In this document: positions 36,231 through 45,079 of the stretch, piece after piece
Numbering within the stretch: the first letter of the stretch is position 1
Layout: every line of letters begins with the position of its first letter
DNA from: Methanobacterium formicicum DSM 3637
GTDB lineage: Archaea; Methanobacteriota; Methanobacteria; Methanobacteriales; Methanobacteriaceae
Reading direction: 5' to 3'
Length of the DNA stretch: 64,000 bases
NCBI RefSeq assembly: GCF_000302455.1
Contig: NZ_AMPO01000002.1
Location: 1-64,000, forward strand
Translations under genes and position numbers: made by a program
Notes under the pieces: generated by a model
What the model was told of the DNA's origin: nothing
What the model saw: only the letters and a program-made list of their open reading frames with translations
Databases searched by the model: none

Positions 36231-36624
36231 AAACCTCACCTTAAACCTACTCCTTTTGACATATTAACGGATAATTTTCAGATATAATAAGTTGTTTCGT
36301 TGAAGTCATCCAAAGAATATATCTGTTAAATAACCCATATAAACCTGTTTTATTTAACAATGTGTAAATTTACTGGGTGGTGCTGCTTTTCATGGCTTTG
36401 AGGAATATAGTATTGATTTAGAAACTGTTTAAACTGTTTTAATCAGGAAAATTGTGCTGTTAAAGACAGAGTAAGATTTTTAACTGATTATAGGAATTTT
36501 TCATCAAAATAAATCTGGATAACTATTATTTTCATAGTTCCTCAGAAAGAATTAGCACAACAATAACAAAGAAAAAAGGATAATAAAAGAGGGGTAGAAA
36601 TAATCATGGAAAAATAACTTTAAA
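36231..36624. other. About 390-bp intergenic region
   Basis: AT-rich DNA between two - strand genes. I see no gene, clear hairpin or repeat; the promoter of the DUF998 gene should lie at its left end. Confidence 0.4.
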
Positions 36625-37500
36625 TCATTTAAACTCACCATTAATGAGTTCAACCAGATAATCTCCATAATCCGTCTTCTTAAGAGTTTCAGCCAGTTCC
36701 AGAACAGTTTCTGCATCGATCCATCCATTGTTGTAGGCAATCTCTTCCAGACAGGCTACGAAGAAGCCCTGTCTTTTTTGCAGTGCTTCAATGTAGTTAC
36801 TGGCTTCCAGGAGTCCGTCATGGGTTCCGGTGTCCAGCCAAGCCATTCCCCTTCCTAGTAATTCCACTTTTAACTGTTTCCGTTTAAGGTATTCCTCGTT
36901 AACTGAGGTGATCTCCAGCTCTCCCCTATCGGATGGTTTTACGTTTTTAGCTATGTCCACCACGCTGTTATCGTAGAAGTAGAGTCCTGGTATGGCGTAG
37001 TTGGACTTGGGATGCGCGGGTTTTTCTTCCAGGGAGATCACGTTACCCTCTTCATCAAATTCAACCACTCCAAAAGCCTTGGGATCCCGTACGTAGTAGC
37101 CGAAGATGGTTGCCCCTTTTTCCATGGATGCTGCCCTTTCCAGTATTTCACTGAACCGGTGACCATGGAAAATGTTATCACCCAGTACCAGGGCCACGTT
37201 ATCATCGCCGATGAATTCTTCACCTACTATGAATGCTTCTGCTAGTCCCCTTGGTTTTTCCTGAACAGCGTAGGAGAAACTGACTCCCAGCTGGCTGCCA
37301 TCACCCAGGAGATCCTGATATTGGGGAAGGTCCCTTGGTGTGGATATGATCAGTATATCCCTTATACCGGCCAGCATGAGCACTGACAGGGGGTAATAGA
37401 TCATGGGTTTATCGTAGATTGCCAGTAACTGCTTGGAAACTGCCTTGGTTATGGGATAGAGTCGGGTGCCAGAACCTCCGGCCAGGATAATTCCTTTCAT
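36625..37500 (-). CDS. rfbA: Glucose-1-phosphate thymidylyltransferase
   Basis: A 291-residue enzyme making dTDP-glucose from glucose-1-phosphate and dTTP, first step toward dTDP-rhamnose and other deoxysugars. GIILAGGSGTRLYPITKAVSKQ is the nucleotide-binding loop with the catalytic Arg and Lys region, YDKPMIYYPLSVLMLAGI follows, then VLGDNIFHGH (metal Asp), FGVVEFDEEG and the late GMAWLDTGTHDGLLEASNYI. The length matches RmlA of the ~290-residue class. No rfbB, rfbC or rfbD is in the window, although dTDP-sugar genes are normally clustered. A degenerate repeat CTCTTTAAATCAAATAA lies upstream in 37510-37560. Confidence 0.95.
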   Translation of the reverse strand: MKGIILAGGSGTRLYPITKAVSKQLLAIYDKPMIYYPLSVLMLAGIRDILIISTPRDLPQYQDLLGDGSQLGVSFSYAVQEKPRGLAEAFIVGEEFIGDDNVALVLGDNIFHGHRFSEILERAASMEKGATIFGYYVRDPKAFGVVEFDEEGNVISLEEKPAHPKSNYAIPGLYFYDNSVVDIAKNVKPSDRGELEITSVNEEYLKRKQLKVELLGRGMAWLDTGTHDGLLEASNYIEALQKRQGFFVACLEEIAYNNGWIDAETVLELAETLKKTDYGDYLVELINGEFK

Positions 37501-37791
37501 AATCTTGAACCTCTTTAAATCTTCATCAAATAACTCTTTAAATCAAATAACTCTTTAATATTCTTTCTTCAAGATAACTCTTCAACCTTATTCATCAACC
37601 AGTTTTCTATCAGAAAAATGATCTTAATACATCTATCATTAAATTTTATTCATTATCATTTCTAGTTTATAATATTTATTTAATTTTGTTAAACTGGTAC
37701 AGGAAGTTTTATATTTTTAGGGAATTATCTTCAGGCTTCATTTGACAAATTTTATTAAATATCATATATTAAAATAGTATAAGTGATTGTG

Positions 37792-38100
37792 ATGGTTGAT
37801 GTCGTTAATAAAATAAGGATCCTGGAAGAACTGGCAAAACTTGGAGGGGAAGATGAAGTATTCATCCTCACAATTGATAAGTTAACCCGTTATAAAATGG
37901 ATAAACTTGATGAGGATCTTAAGGAAATTGAAGCCCAAATGAGATCATTTGAGGAAGAATATGGTCTGGATTCTGATGAATTCATATTGAAATTTGATAA
38001 AGGTGAGACTGAGGATAATATTGACTTTATGGAGTGGGCTTCCCTTTATGATATGAAGAAGAGGATCCACAATAGGCTCATGCTCCTTGAGGGTGCCTAG
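37792..38100 (+). CDS. Putative antitoxin of TumE-type pair, copy 1
   Basis: About 102 mostly helical, charged residues, with a coiled-coil-like centre (MDKLDEDLKEIEAQMRSFEEEYG) followed by FMEWASLYDMKKRI. The pattern of E-x-x-Y-x-L-x-S-x-x-F near the middle and a DFMEWAS segment is shared with the protein at 42832, so the two are paralogs. It has no recognised DNA-binding domain. TATA-like CATATATTAAAATAG lies about 25 nt before the ATG at 37792, suggesting a leaderless mRNA; a GTG at 37783 would add three residues. The toxin gene follows immediately. The role as antitoxin is inferred from its position next to the TumE-like gene. Confidence 0.7.
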   Translation: MVDVVNKIRILEELAKLGGEDEVFILTIDKLTRYKMDKLDEDLKEIEAQMRSFEEEYGLDSDEFILKFDKGETEDNIDFMEWASLYDMKKRIHNRLMLLEGA

Positions 38101-38101
38101 A

Positions 38102-38470
38102 TTGATTCAGAGTTACTTTTCATCAGTTAAAACCGCACTAATACTCTCAACTGCCATTAAACATTATCATATAACTCGAGAGATGGTAAAAGATCTTGAG
38201 GGTTACCTGCGTATCCAGGCATCCCTGGTGGATAACGGTCAGATGGATATTTTTATTTATGTCACTTCCAATTTGAAAATAACTCTTGAAAAGTACAGTT
38301 TTCACTGGCAGGATAAGGATAAAAAGTTAGTCATGCGCTGGGATAATGCACCTCATCATAGGGAATTGGAAAACTTTCCCCACCATCTGCACCTGGAAGG
38401 AGAAACCCGACCTTCGACAGAACCTCATTTTATGGATGTACTTAGAGAATTAGAAAGAAGATTAAAATAA
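38102..38470 (+). CDS. TumE-like (DUF6516) toxin, copy 1
   Basis: A 122-residue protein. The C-terminal half is diagnostic of the TumE/DUF6516 toxin family: VMRWDNAPHHRELENFPHHLH, whose W-D-N-A-P-H-H and F-P-H-H elements are almost invariant in it. The N-terminal YFSSVKTALILSTAIKHY is predicted helix. I choose the TTG at 38102 because GAGGG stands 8 nt before it, it gives exactly the same length (369 nt) as copy 2, and the first residues then align (LIQSYF with MIGAYF). It begins 1 nt after the antitoxin stop. The family is annotated as toxin of a toxin-antitoxin pair; target and mechanism are not known to me. Confidence 0.78.
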   Translation: MIQSYFSSVKTALILSTAIKHYHITREMVKDLEGYLRIQASLVDNGQMDIFIYVTSNLKITLEKYSFHWQDKDKKLVMRWDNAPHHRELENFPHHLHLEGETRPSTEPHFMDVLRELERRLK

Positions 38471-38806
38471 ATTCATCAATAATTGTGTTAATTAGGTTTT
38501 TTTGCATTACCATTTTGTTAAAATTACCATTTTCAGTTAAATTTGTTAATTTTTTGTTCCGATTTTTAATTTTAGATTATAATTTTAGATTGATTATAAT
38601 TTTAGAGAATAAAATCACAGGATTTTTAATATTTCCCGTATATTTTCCTGTTGTTTTTGGCCTATCCATAGTATGAAAAATAAATTATTATCAATATCCG
38701 AAAACTTTAATATAGTATAATTTAAATGATACCATGTAATAACAAATAATGAAATAATTGCTATTTGCAATGTTACTCAAATAATACTAATCCCTGGGGT
38801 GTATTG

Positions 38807-40378
38807 GTGGTAGAAAAAGTTAAAACTGGCTGGATGGCTCTTTTTGTTATTTCTTTATCCTTGTTCATAATAGGTCTGGACAGTACCTTCATGAACGTGG
38901 CCATGATGTACCTGGTGAAGGACTTAAACACCACCCTGGGAAATGTGCAGTCCATAATAGCAGTTTACACTCTGGTTATGGGTTGTTTCGTCCTGTTCGG
39001 GGCTAAACTACAGGATGTAATTGGTAGGAAAAGAACATTCCTGACCGGGGCCATTATCTATGGAGTCGGAACCATAATCGCCGCAACCAGTATGAACAGT
39101 GGCATGTTACTACTGGGCTGGTCAGTGATTGAAGGATTCGGAGCAGCATTGATGCTGCCAGCCACATCAGCAATAGTCACCTCCACCTACTCTGGAACCA
39201 AACGAACCTTTGCCCTGGGATTCACCGCTACCATCTTCACGGTCTCAGTAGCGATTGGTCCATTACTGGGTGGTTTTTTAACCACATTCTACTCATGGAG
39301 ATGGGGCTTCGGATTAGAAGCCATAATTGTCCTCCTCATTCTCCTGCTCTCTAAGAGCCTGGTTGAATCAGAACACCCACTTAAGTTTTCTGACATAAAC
39401 CTTAAAGGGGCCATACTCTCTGCAGCGGGAATTTTAATAATTATCATCGGTGTCCTGCAGTTAAACACACCTTCGTCATGGCTTAACTACTCCGGGACCA
39501 TCATTAATCCTGCAGGGTTTGCAGTGGCCATGGGCATGATCCTCATTGGAATTATTCTCCTGGTTATATTCTACTTCTACCAGAGAAGACTGATCCGGCA
39601 GGATAAAAAACCATTCATGAACATCAATATTCTTAAAACACGTCCCTTCACTCTGGGTATTATATCAGTGGCCATTATGTCCCTGATCATGGCGGGAGTG
39701 TTCTACATTGTACCACTTTATGTGCAGACCAGATGGGCAACCACTGCCCTTATGACTGGTGTGATACTCCTGGCAGCTCCATTGGGGAGTCTGATATTCT
39801 CACTCAGCGCCAACAAACTAACCGGCTACCTGAAACATAACCACCTGGTGTCAGTAGGGTTTGTTGTTTCCATGGTTGCGGTTTTAATGCTGTATCTTTC
39901 ATTCCTGAATTATGTGAATTTAACCATGTACGACCTTATTCCCGGTCTTTTCATTTTAGGGGCAGGCCTGGGGTTAGCCCTTCCTAATCTTAACAACATT
40001 GTTCTCTCCAGTTTAAAGGAAACCCAATATGCAGATGGTTCTGGAATACTCAGTACCTTCAATAATGTGGGTTCATCTGTTGGAACAGTTGTGATTGGAC
40101 TTATTTTCTTCATAGCCGTGTACTTCAGTGTTGCCAGTTCACTTCCAGTTGAATATCCTCAGTATCAGAACCAGCAGGCTTTAAACCATGACATCTACTC
40201 ATGGATCGATCAGGTGATACACCCCAATATGGCCAAGATGGAAAATGACTCTAACCTTCTCACTTTAACCTTAAAATCTTCAGCTCAGGGAATGCAATTA
40301 GCATTCCTATCCTCAGCAATCTTACTGCTGGTAGGGTTCCTTTTATCTCTGTTTATTAAACCTCCCCCTATGGAATGA
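38807..40378 (+). CDS. MFS drug-type exporter, DHA2 (14-TMS) family
   Basis: About 523 residues with 14 hydrophobic segments, a proton-driven exporter of the EmrB/QacA group. Motif LDSTFMNVAMMYLV in segment 1 (motif D1), GAKLQDVIGRKRTFLTG between segments 2 and 3 (motif A) and a glycine/proline-rich GPLLGGFLT in segment 5 (motif C, antiporter) are clear. I use GTG at 38807, 5 nt after GGGGTG; an ATG at 38765 and TTG at 38804 are alternatives. TATA-like TATAATTTAAAT is near 38716. It lies between two TumE-type toxin-antitoxin pairs. Substrate cannot be told; codon composition is more GC-rich than the flanking TA genes. Confidence 0.9.
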   Translation: MVEKVKTGWMALFVISLSLFIIGLDSTFMNVAMMYLVKDLNTTLGNVQSIIAVYTLVMGCFVLFGAKLQDVIGRKRTFLTGAIIYGVGTIIAATSMNSGMLLLGWSVIEGFGAALMLPATSAIVTSTYSGTKRTFALGFTATIFTVSVAIGPLLGGFLTTFYSWRWGFGLEAIIVLLILLLSKSLVESEHPLKFSDINLKGAILSAAGILIIIIGVLQLNTPSSWLNYSGTIINPAGFAVAMGMILIGIILLVIFYFYQRRLIRQDKKPFMNINILKTRPFTLGIISVAIMSLIMAGVFYIVPLYVQTRWATTALMTGVILLAAPLGSLIFSLSANKLTGYLKHNHLVSVGFVVSMVAVLMLYLSFLNYVNLTMYDLIPGLFILGAGLGLALPNLNNIVLSSLKETQYADGSGILSTFNNVGSSVGTVVIGLIFFIAVYFSVASSLPVEYPQYQNQQALNHDIYSWIDQVIHPNMAKMENDSNLLTLTLKSSAQGMQLAFLSSAILLLVGFLLSLFIKPPPME

Positions 40379-40461
40379 TTAAATTTTATAGGGGTGATTT
40401 AAGAAATTTGCCATTTATGTGGATTTAAACCCTTGGAATTACAAATGGATGAATTAAGGAA

Positions 40462-40662
40462 TTGATTAATTTTTTATTGGTAAATTACCAAGTAACTGCA
40501 TATCAAGGTATTGACTTGAGGATAGAACCCTCTTATTTGGTGAGGTTAATTCTTTTTGGTGATAAGGAAAACCCTTTTTGGTGGGTATATGACTTTATCA
40601 AAAATCGCTTTATCATCAACCCAAAAAAAGTTAAAGATGAAACTGTAACCATTAAACCATAA
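40462..40662 (+). CDS. Small hypothetical protein
   Basis: A possible 66-residue protein from a TTG start at 40462 (AAGGA immediately upstream), between the MFS exporter and the PAS kinase. It contains NPFWWVYDFIKNRFIINPKK and ends in a charged tail. Composition is protein-like rather than random, with a central acidic/aromatic stretch. I do not recognise a family, and a spurious open frame is possible. Confidence 0.35.
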   Translation: MINFLLVNYQVTAYQGIDLRIEPSYLVRLILFGDKENPFWWVYDFIKNRFIINPKKVKDETVTIKP

Positions 40663-40701
40663 AAACATGAAAGAAATAATGGATTATTTGGAGTTATTAT
40701 T

Positions 40702-42162
40702 ATGAAGCGAGATTCAGAGCGGGAAGAACTTCAAAGAAAACTTCAAAAAACTGAAGAAAGGTTGGCTAAAACCCAGTCCGACCTTAATTACCTGGAATCC
40801 ATTGTAAAACACACTGAAGATGCTATTGTGGCACTGGGTCTGGACGGGACCATATTAACCTGGAATCCTGCTGCAGAGACTATATATGGTTACACACCAC
40901 GTGAAGCAGTGGGTAACAGTGTTTCCATGGTAATACCACCCTACAACAGTGATGAAATATCTTTAATCCTGGCCTGGATTAAAAGTGGTGAAAGGGTAAC
41001 TCATTACGATACCCTCCGTCGCAGGAAGGATGGATCCATTATTAACGTCTCTATCAGTGTTTCCCCGATTAAGGATGAAAATGGGGAGGTAATAGGAGCA
41101 TCCAGCATAGCCAGGGATACCAGTACCAGTAAAAGAATGGAACTGCAACTCCAGGAAAGCGAGGAGAAATTCAGGGAAGTGTTCAACAATGCCAACGATG
41201 CTATTTTTCTCCATGAAATTAAAAATGATGGAACACTTGGAAAATTCCTGGAAGTTAACGATGTAGCCTGCCAGCGCCTGGGATACACCAGGGAAGAACT
41301 GCTACAGATGACTACCTGCGATATTGACTCCGAAGAAACCACTAAAACACAGGGACCCTGCGTGGAAAGGCTTTTAAAGGAGGGTAATGCTACCTTTGAG
41401 GCAGTTAACCTGACCTGTGATGGGAAAGAAATACCAGTGGAGGTCAATGCCCATATCTTCAACCTTCGTGGTGAAAGGATGGTTCTTTCCATTTTAAGGG
41501 ACATGACCCGTAGGAAAGAGTATGAAACCCAACTACGAAAGTCCTTAAATGAAAAGGAACTCCTGCTTAAGGAGATCCACCACAGGGTGAAAAACAACCT
41601 CATGGTCATCAGCAGCCTCCTGAACCTTCAATCAAAATATATTAAGGATAAAGCAGCCCTGGAAGTATTCCGGGAAAGTCAGAGAAGGGCACGGTCCATG
41701 GCACTCATCCACACCATGTTATACCAGTCCACTGACCTGAAGTGTATTAACTTCGGGGACTACATCACCAAGCTAACCCTGGAACTTTTCCGAACCTATG
41801 TAACCAGTGATAACATCCACCTCAACCTGGATGTGGGAAATGTACCCTTGGATATAAACACTGCAGTACCCCTTGGCCTCATTGTTAATGAACTGGTCTC
41901 AAACAGCCTTAAACATGCCTTTCCCGCAGGGGAAGAGGGTGATGTGACTGTCAGATTCCATAAAGATGGGGATAACTACACCTTCCAGGTGGCAGACACT
42001 GGTAAGGGATTTCCCGATGATCTGGATTTTAAGAAGACCAACTCCTTGGGAATGCGTCTGGTGAACACACTCACCCACCAGGTTAACGGAGAAATAGAAT
42101 TAAACACCACACGGGGCACATGCTTCACCATCAAATTCTCTGAAGAAGAATACGGATCCTGA
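40702..42162 (+). CDS. Soluble PAS-PAS sensor histidine kinase (HisKA_2 type)
   Basis: A 486-residue cytoplasmic kinase without membrane segments. A short coiled coil (residues 1-28) is followed by PAS 1 (about 30-145, with ILTWNPAAETIYGYTPREAVG), PAS 2 (about 150-270, with FLEVNDVACQRLGYTREELL) and the HisKA_2 dimer domain with IHHRVKNNLMVISSLLNLQ, where the first His of HHRVKNN is the phospho-acceptor. The ATPase domain has VNELVSNSLKHAFP (N box) and DTGKGFPDDLDF (G1), then NSLGMRLVNTL. All catalytic motifs are present. It should autophosphorylate in response to an internal signal, perhaps redox or ligand. No receiver-domain partner lies in the window. Confidence 0.93.
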   Translation: MKRDSEREELQRKLQKTEERLAKTQSDLNYLESIVKHTEDAIVALGLDGTILTWNPAAETIYGYTPREAVGNSVSMVIPPYNSDEISLILAWIKSGERVTHYDTLRRRKDGSIINVSISVSPIKDENGEVIGASSIARDTSTSKRMELQLQESEEKFREVFNNANDAIFLHEIKNDGTLGKFLEVNDVACQRLGYTREELLQMTTCDIDSEETTKTQGPCVERLLKEGNATFEAVNLTCDGKEIPVEVNAHIFNLRGERMVLSILRDMTRRKEYETQLRKSLNEKELLLKEIHHRVKNNLMVISSLLNLQSKYIKDKAALEVFRESQRRARSMALIHTMLYQSTDLKCINFGDYITKLTLELFRTYVTSDNIHLNLDVGNVPLDINTAVPLGLIVNELVSNSLKHAFPAGEEGDVTVRFHKDGDNYTFQVADTGKGFPDDLDFKKTNSLGMRLVNTLTHQVNGEIELNTTRGTCFTIKFSEEEYGS

Positions 42163-42199
42163 TTAAGACTTAAACCATTCACCAAAATAAGGTTCACAC

Positions 42200-42733
42200 A
42201 TGACATCACGTAAAATATTCATCATTCCTGCTGTTTTATTGCTGGTGGTGGTAGTTGCATTTTTCACCTACACTCCGGCCTCACCCACCACTGCAACTAT
42301 CCCCTCAGGATATGCTGCAGTGAACAACTCCCAGTTCCAGCTGGAAACTGGCTGGTACCAGAACTTCACCACTGGCTACCAGAAATCAGCCAAACTCAAC
42401 TACAATGGAACCACCCTGCCAGTTTTAATGGTGATGGTTAACCAGTTCCCGGATGAAGCCAGTTACCAGCAGGCCTACAATGGTGAAACCGAGAAAATCG
42501 CCTGGCACGTCACCTCCTCTGGAACAGAAAACAGGGAAGGAATAAGTGTTAAAACCATTCAGGTTACCCGGGATGGTGGTGGAGAAAATGTTAAATCCTA
42601 CTTCTTTGAGAAAAACGGGAAATATTACCAGGTGGAAATAGATATAACCTCATCTGACACTGCACAGTTTTTCAACAGTGATAAATATCATTTGGAGGCA
42701 ATGGTGAATACCATAATCAGGACTATTAATTAG
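42200..42733 (+). CDS. Exported or membrane-anchored hypothetical protein
   Basis: A 177-residue protein with one strong hydrophobic segment (residues 6-24, IIPAVLLLVVVVAFFTY) after a basic start, so it is probably anchored with the rest outside. The outer part of about 150 residues is beta-rich, ends FNSDKYHLEAMVNTIIRTIN and has several Asn-x-Thr/Ser sites, including FTTGY and NGTTL, that could be N-glycosylated in a methanogen. It starts 38 nt after the kinase and is followed by a terminator at 42732, so it may be co-transcribed with the kinase and could be its sensor partner or target. No family is recognised. Confidence 0.7.
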   Translation: MTSRKIFIIPAVLLLVVVVAFFTYTPASPTTATIPSGYAAVNNSQFQLETGWYQNFTTGYQKSAKLNYNGTTLPVLMVMVNQFPDEASYQQAYNGETEKIAWHVTSSGTENREGISVKTIQVTRDGGGENVKSYFFEKNGKYYQVEIDITSSDTAQFFNSDKYHLEAMVNTIIRTIN

Positions 42734-42761
42734 TTTTTATCAGTAAAAACTGGGGTTTTTT
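42732..42761 (+). terminator. Hairpin and T-run terminator
   Basis: AGTTTTTA and TAAAAACT (8-bp stem, TCAG loop, 42732-42751) followed by GGGG and six T at 42756-42761. It lies directly at the stop of the gene ending at 42733 and fits termination of the kinase/hypothetical transcript. Confidence 0.6.
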
Positions 42762-42831
42762 CTTCAGGGAAAATTATAATAAAACAGAAGTAAAATAATA
42801 AAGTATTAGATTAATAAACTGGTGAATTCAG

Positions 42832-43119
42832 ATGACTTTAGATGTTAGCGACACAGCAATGCCTGAAGAACAGGTGAGAAGTGCCGTTATTGGGGCTTTG
42901 AAGAATAGGATTATTGAAATAGATATTAAATTAGATGATCTTAACCAAAACCTGGAATATTTTCAACGTAAATATAATTTAGAAAGTGAAAATTTCTACC
43001 AACAATTTTGCAGTGGTTCTCTGGGTGATGAGATGGACTTTTTAGAATGGAAATCATCATGGGAGATCTATCAGGAACTTATATTAGAAAAAAAGGCTCT
43101 TTTAGAGGCTTTGGGATGA
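42832..43119 (+). CDS. Putative antitoxin of TumE-type pair, copy 2
   Basis: A 95-residue helical, acidic protein paralogous to the one at 37792. Both have a coiled-coil region of about 40 residues followed by a Y-x-L/E-S/D-x-x-F/E-x-x-Q/K stretch, and here EMDFLEWKSSWEIYQELI matches IDFMEWASLYDMKKRI. No DNA-binding domain is obvious. Its TGA overlaps the toxin ATG in ATGA (43116-43119), so translation is coupled, as expected for an antitoxin made first. The function is inferred from context. Confidence 0.7.
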   Translation: MTLDVSDTAMPEEQVRSAVIGALKNRIIEIDIKLDDLNQNLEYFQRKYNLESENFYQQFCSGSLGDEMDFLEWKSSWEIYQELILEKKALLEALG

Positions 43120-43484
43120 TCGGAGCGTATTTTGAATCTTTAAAAAAACAAGCACGAAGTTTCCGATTATTAAAAGAGTTTAAACTTATCCGTGAATTTG
43201 TTGATAATAATAAAGGTTTCATTAGATTTAAAATGAATCTCGTTGATGGATCAGAAATTCATGTTTTTGAATATGTTACAATAAAACTCGAAAAACTCGA
43301 TTACTCTTACCATTTGCAAGATAAAAATAAAGATTTAATAGTAAGATGGGATAATGCCCCTCATCATACAGAATTAGAAAACTATCCTCATCACTTCCAT
43401 GATGGACAAAATGTAAAAGGAGTTCCAAAAAAGACTTTTCTAAATATTCTTGATGATATAAGTCAAATTTTAGAAAATCAATAA
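43116..43484 (+). CDS. TumE-like (DUF6516) toxin, copy 2
   Basis: A 122-residue protein, the same length as copy 1 at 38102. It carries the family core VRWDNAPHHTELENYPHHFH near residues 73-92. The N-terminal half is divergent between copies except for a short YF-x-S-L/V-K motif, consistent with each toxin matching its own antitoxin. The ATG at 43116 overlaps the antitoxin stop; an earlier in-frame start at 43047 would lie inside the antitoxin gene and is rejected. The composition is clearly more AT-rich than copy 1. Family annotation is toxin; activity is untested here. Confidence 0.78.
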   Translation: MIGAYFESLKKQARSFRLLKEFKLIREFVDNNKGFIRFKMNLVDGSEIHVFEYVTIKLEKLDYSYHLQDKNKDLIVRWDNAPHHTELENYPHHFHDGQNVKGVPKKTFLNILDDISQILENQ

Positions 43485-43566
43485 TTTATTGTTCTTTTAT
43501 TTACTAAATCTAAGGTTTGAAATATTTATTGATGGAAAACAATTTTTTAAGATGGAAAGTGAAATA

Positions 43567-43704
43567 ATGAAAACCAAATCATATTCTAATTCAGATGAGA
43601 AGGAAATCCAAATTATAATGAAATTATCTGAAAAATCTTTATTTTCATTTTTAAATGGGGAACCCGATATCTATTCCATTGAGGATATTAATATTAAATT
43701 TTAA
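43567..43704 (+). CDS. Small hypothetical protein, antitoxin-like ending
   Basis: A possible 45-residue protein from the ATG at 43567 (an ATG at 43552 adds five residues). It ends LSEKSLFSFLNGEPDIYSIEDINIKF-like: the last part, with an aromatic, acidic D-I-Y-S-x-E-D tail, resembles the ends of very short archaeal antitoxins. It follows copy 2 of the toxin by 82 nt on the same strand. Support is modest. Confidence 0.4.
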   Translation: MKTKSYSNSDEKEIQIIMKLSEKSLFSFLNGEPDIYSIEDINIKF

Positions 43705-43771
43705 CTGGATGGATTCTGACAGTTATTTTTAACTGGATTCTGGTAATTTCACAACATTCTTTTTTTCTCTT

Positions 43772-44248
43772 TCATAACGTTCTTTTTTTCTCCAACCATC
43801 CTGAAACCAGGTAAACCACCAAAGCAATAACCAGGGCCAACATGGTAATGTAGAAATCATCATTGGGAACCAGGTTCAGGGAAAATCCCATCCAGCTGAC
43901 TGGATAGAACAGGTACATTCCATATCCCACCTGTATCAGTAGGAGGTCCAGGGCATAGTGGGTCAGGATTCCCATGGACAAAAACAGGAAGGCTGTTTTT
44001 TTCTCCCTGAAAAAGAGACTGGCAATCCCTGCAATGATGAAAGTGCCTATTGGCAGGTGGAAAACGTAGAGTAAATTCCACAAATTGTAACCAATCACAT
44101 CTGAGAATACGGCAACTTTAATTGCATCCGGGAGGATGGAACCAATCATAACCAGGGCAGTGTTAGCCGGGTTAAACTCAGAATACCTGAAACGGAGCAC
44201 GCGGCAGATTGTCCAGGCCACTGCCACGTGAACTATCCAGTCAGGCAT
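43772..44248 (-). CDS. DUF457-like membrane metal-dependent hydrolase
   Basis: About 158 residues with four hydrophobic segments. MPDWIVHVAVAWTIC and MIGSILPDAIKV near residues 1-45, then MGILTHYALDLLLIQ near residue 100, give the His and Asp pattern of the YdjM/DUF457 family of predicted membrane-bound hydrolases. The ATG at 44248 is chosen because AGGAG stands 8 nt before it and it follows the upstream stop by one base; a start at 44284 would lie inside the previous gene. It is cotranscribed with the gene at 44250-44714. Biochemical function of the family is uncertain. Confidence 0.75.
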   Translation of the reverse strand: MPDWIVHVAVAWTICRVLRFRYSEFNPANTALVMIGSILPDAIKVAVFSDVIGYNLWNLLYVFHLPIGTFIIAGIASLFFREKKTAFLFLSMGILTHYALDLLLIQVGYGMYLFYPVSWMGFSLNLVPNDDFYITMLALVIALVVYLVSGWLEKKRTL

Positions 44249-44249
44249 A

Positions 44250-44714
44250 TTATCGTCTCCTGAATTCACAACTTTTCCAGTCAAAAGACCAGTACCTGTG
44301 GAATATGTACAGCAGGAAAATCAGGGCCACTAATGAACGTAAGAGTACGAAAATATATTTCCAGTACTTATTCACTTCTATCCTTTCCACATTGATGATG
44401 GTGTTGTTGGGACCAAGAACACCCACCAACGACACTTTATCATCAGCACTGACTGGAGTATCGCTAATGATCTTCATGTTAACCCAGTGGCCGTAGAAGT
44501 TTTCAGTTGTCTGGAATCCTCCATTAAAGGTGGAAGTAACAGTCCCACCAATATTCACCACTTCTCCCTGGGGATAATCTGTGAGTATGGCCTCATAAGA
44601 TGGGTATTTAAGGTGGTTCGGGTATTCTGAGACGTAGTATGTGCACAGCCCGGCCAGGACAATTATCAGAATGATCCCGGTTAAGATCCTTTTTATGGGT
44701 GAATCCAGTTTCAC
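44250..44714 (-). CDS. Membrane protein with extracellular OB-like domain
   Basis: A 154-residue protein starting at GTG. Hydrophobic segments at residues about 9-28 and 120-140 flank an outer domain of about 90 residues. That domain, with VVNIGGTVTSTFNGGF, HWVNMKIIS and DKVSLVGVLGP, has the strand order of an OB fold (short strand, then G-x-V-x-S, then L-x-G-x-L). The C-terminal tail WKSCEFRRR is basic and cytoplasmic. Its last codons hold the ribosome binding site of the following gene. No named family is recognised; function unknown. Confidence 0.6.
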   Translation of the reverse strand: MKLDSPIKRILTGIILIIVLAGLCTYYVSEYPNHLKYPSYEAILTDYPQGEVVNIGGTVTSTFNGGFQTTENFYGHWVNMKIISDTPVSADDKVSLVGVLGPNNTIINVERIEVNKYWKYIFVLLRSLVALIFLLYIFHRYWSFDWKSCEFRRR

Positions 44715-44906
44715 TTGAAATCAATACTCCAGTAAAAATTGATATTAACTGTTTAGTTTTATATTTAAAATTCTTTTATGTAAATAAAGATTTGTTCACA
44801 TGAATATCGATACATAAAAGAAATGATTGGAAATTAAAACAAGTATCTTTATCTTTTATAATGGATGGTATCGTTTACACCGGATTTAACTTTTCAATGG
44901 GTGTTT

Positions 44907-45052
44907 ATCTTTTAGAAGGATTGATATCTTTTAGAAGGATTGATATCATTTATATGGATTAGATTGTAATGGATTAGATTGTAATGGATTAGATTGTAAT
45001 GGATTAGATTGTAATGGATTAGATTATAATGGATTAGATTATAATGGATTTT
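44907..45052. repeat. Tandem repeats: 19-bp x2 and 15-bp x6
   Basis: A 19-bp unit (ATCTTTTAGAAGGATTGAT) occurs twice at 44907-44944. A 15-bp unit (ATGGATTAGATTGTA) then runs six times at 44954-45043, the last two copies having ATA in place of GTA, followed by a partial copy. It lies in the spacer upstream of the gene at 44714 and downstream of the kinase at 45080, both on the - strand. Confidence 0.95.
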
Positions 45053-45079
45053 ATCTGTCTTTTTTTAAAATTAGTCCCT

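Noticed and set aside
36625..37500. Start of a dTDP-rhamnose operon
   Set aside because: RmlA is certain, but no rfbB, rfbC or rfbD is found next to it, so no operon is claimed.
38485..38676. Small hydrophobic protein on the + strand
   Set aside because: AT-rich low-complexity frame without a ribosome binding site, in a spacer.
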